Assembly (NCBI GenBank): GCA_937863915.1
Contig: CALMID010000273.1
Span: forward strand, 1-6,347
Length of the DNA: 6,347 nt
Direction: 5' to 3'
Source of the DNA: an uncultured Pseudomonas sp.
Lineage (GTDB): Bacteria; Pseudomonadota; Gammaproteobacteria; Pseudomonadales; Pseudomonadaceae
In this document: piece after piece, positions 5,785 through 6,347 of the stretch
Layout: every line of letters begins with the position of its first letter
Position numbering within the stretch: the first letter of the stretch is position 1
Notes under the pieces: model-generated
Told to the model about the DNA's origin: nothing
The model's input: only the letters and a program-made list of their open reading frames with translations
Databases searched by the model: none
Made by a program: the position numbers and the translations under genes

Positions 5785-6231
5785 ATGATCAACGCCAAGC
5801 TGCTGCAACTGGTAGTCAACGCCTCCAATGACGGCATCGTGGTCGCCGAGCAGGAAGGCGATGACAACATTCTCATTTACGTCAACCCGGCGTTCGAGCG
5901 CCTGACCGGCTACCACAGCGACGATATCCTCTATCAGGACTGCCGCTTCCTGCAGGCTGGCGACCGCGAGCAGGCCGGTCTGGCGGCCATCCGCCAGGCA
6001 GTGAAGGACAATCGTCCCTGCCGGCAGATCATCCGCAACTACCGCAAAGACGGCTCGCCCTTCTGGAACGAACTGTCGATTACCCCGGTATTCAACGAAG
6101 GCGACCAGCTGACCTATTACATCGGCATCCAGAAGGATGTCACCGAGCAGGTCGAAGCCACCGAGCGCGTCAAACAGCTGGAAGCCGAGGTCGCCGAACT
6201 CAAGGCCGAGCTGGCGAAATTGCGTGGCTAG
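5785..6231 (+). CDS. Short LOV-domain blue-light photoreceptor
   Basis: A 148-residue cytoplasmic protein made of one FMN-binding LOV (PAS) domain and a C-terminal helix, with no effector domain. Blue light would form a reversible bond between FMN and Cys53 in the QDCRFLQ motif (51-57). Other flavin contacts are visible: Asn and Arg in RNYRKDG (84-90), NELS (95-98) and Gln116 in YIGIQKDV. The first residues, MINAKLLQ, match PpSB1 and PpSB2, which fixes the start at 5785 although only a weak GGGAAG site lies upstream; a longer open frame begins at 5590 inside the antisense flavodoxin. The final helix has a regular hydrophobic heptad (Val129, Leu132, Val136, Leu139, Leu143, Leu146), expected to hold a dimer. 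Arg54, Arg61 and Arg70 are present but position 66 is Leu. By overall wording it is closer to PpSB2. Output partner unknown. Confidence 0.93.
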   Translation: MINAKLLQLVVNASNDGIVVAEQEGDDNILIYVNPAFERLTGYHSDDILYQDCRFLQAGDREQAGLAAIRQAVKDNRPCRQIIRNYRKDGSPFWNELSITPVFNEGDQLTYYIGIQKDVTEQVEATERVKQLEAEVAELKAELAKLRG

Positions 6232-6291
6232 GGTCTGTTGCCGTTTCGACACAGCCACTACTGAGCCGTACGCACCGCTCAAATCGCAGGC

Positions 6292-6331
6292 AAAAAAAAT
6301 CCGGTAGCCAAAAGTGGGGACGGCTACCGGA
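6292..6331 (-). terminator. Intrinsic terminator for a gene beyond the right edge
   Basis: TCCGGTAGCC (6300-6309) pairs perfectly with GGCTACCGGA (6322-6331) around a 12-base loop. Read on the minus strand the hairpin is followed by eight T residues (A tract at 6292-6299), a textbook intrinsic terminator. No minus-strand stop codon occurs between the hairpin and the window end, so the gene or RNA it ends lies further right. The plus strand has no T tract here, so I see no strong terminator for the LOV gene in the 60 bases after its stop (6232-6291), which otherwise hold nothing recognisable. Confidence 0.8.
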
Positions 6332-6347
6332 GTGCGCAGGCTGTGTG

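Noticed and set aside
6249..6346. 8-bp inverted repeat ACACAGCC (6249-6256) and GGCTGTGT (6339-6346), plus a direct CGCAGGC pair, around the right-edge terminator
   Set aside because: Too short to claim mobile-element ends; no transposase or target duplication is visible.
1..6347. Searched for tRNA, rRNA, CRISPR repeats, insertion sequences and phage genes
   Set aside because: Nothing matching these was seen by eye on either strand.

Overview
The window reads as a high-G+C chromosomal segment of a pseudomonad. The best organism marker is the 148-residue short LOV photoreceptor at the right end. It matches, as I recall them, the Pseudomonas putida PpSB1/PpSB2-LOV proteins almost throughout, with the reactive cysteine at the same position (53). 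Strong GC-type codon use and an AANAANAA catabolite-repression motif fit the same genus. I cannot name the species. Nothing indicates a plasmid, phage, insertion sequence or CRISPR array; this looks like ordinary chromosome with some thinly characterised genes.

Layout. Bases 1-319 are a non-coding leader ending in an Hfq/Crc-type CA motif and a ribosome binding site. A secreted lipase-like alpha/beta hydrolase (320-1393, +) follows and ends at a convergent hairpin terminator (1408-1438). On the minus strand, read right to left from 4676 to 1460, comes a compact four-gene cluster. It encodes a class II aldolase/adducin-type protein, a MEST-like alpha/beta hydrolase (stop and start overlap as TAATG), a Tat-signal DUF1569/DinB-like protein (start 2 nt after or 4 nt inside the hydrolase end), and after 111 bp an SDR of the HSD17B4/MFE-2 (3R)-hydroxyacyl-CoA dehydrogenase type. 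The gene order recalls the PA3430-PA3427 region of P. aeruginosa as I remember it. Upstream of a hairpin at 4741-4769 lies a second minus-strand unit: a MioC-like flavodoxin and, 1 nt later, a DUF985 cupin. The short LOV gene (5785-6231, +) diverges from the flavodoxin across a 93-bp gap. A strong terminator with eight T residues near the right edge serves an unseen minus-strand gene beyond the window.

How the genes may work together. The lipase, hydrolase, aldolase-like protein and hydroxyacyl-CoA dehydrogenase suggest breakdown of an ester- or lipid-like substrate, possibly under catabolite repression, but no substrate can be read from the sequence. The flavodoxin and LOV genes both encode FMN proteins, and their candidate promoters overlap. 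A light- or redox-linked switch there is an inference. No wholly new system stands out. The most rewarding points are the LOV residue set, the overlapping divergent promoters, the CA motif and the poorly understood four-gene cluster.
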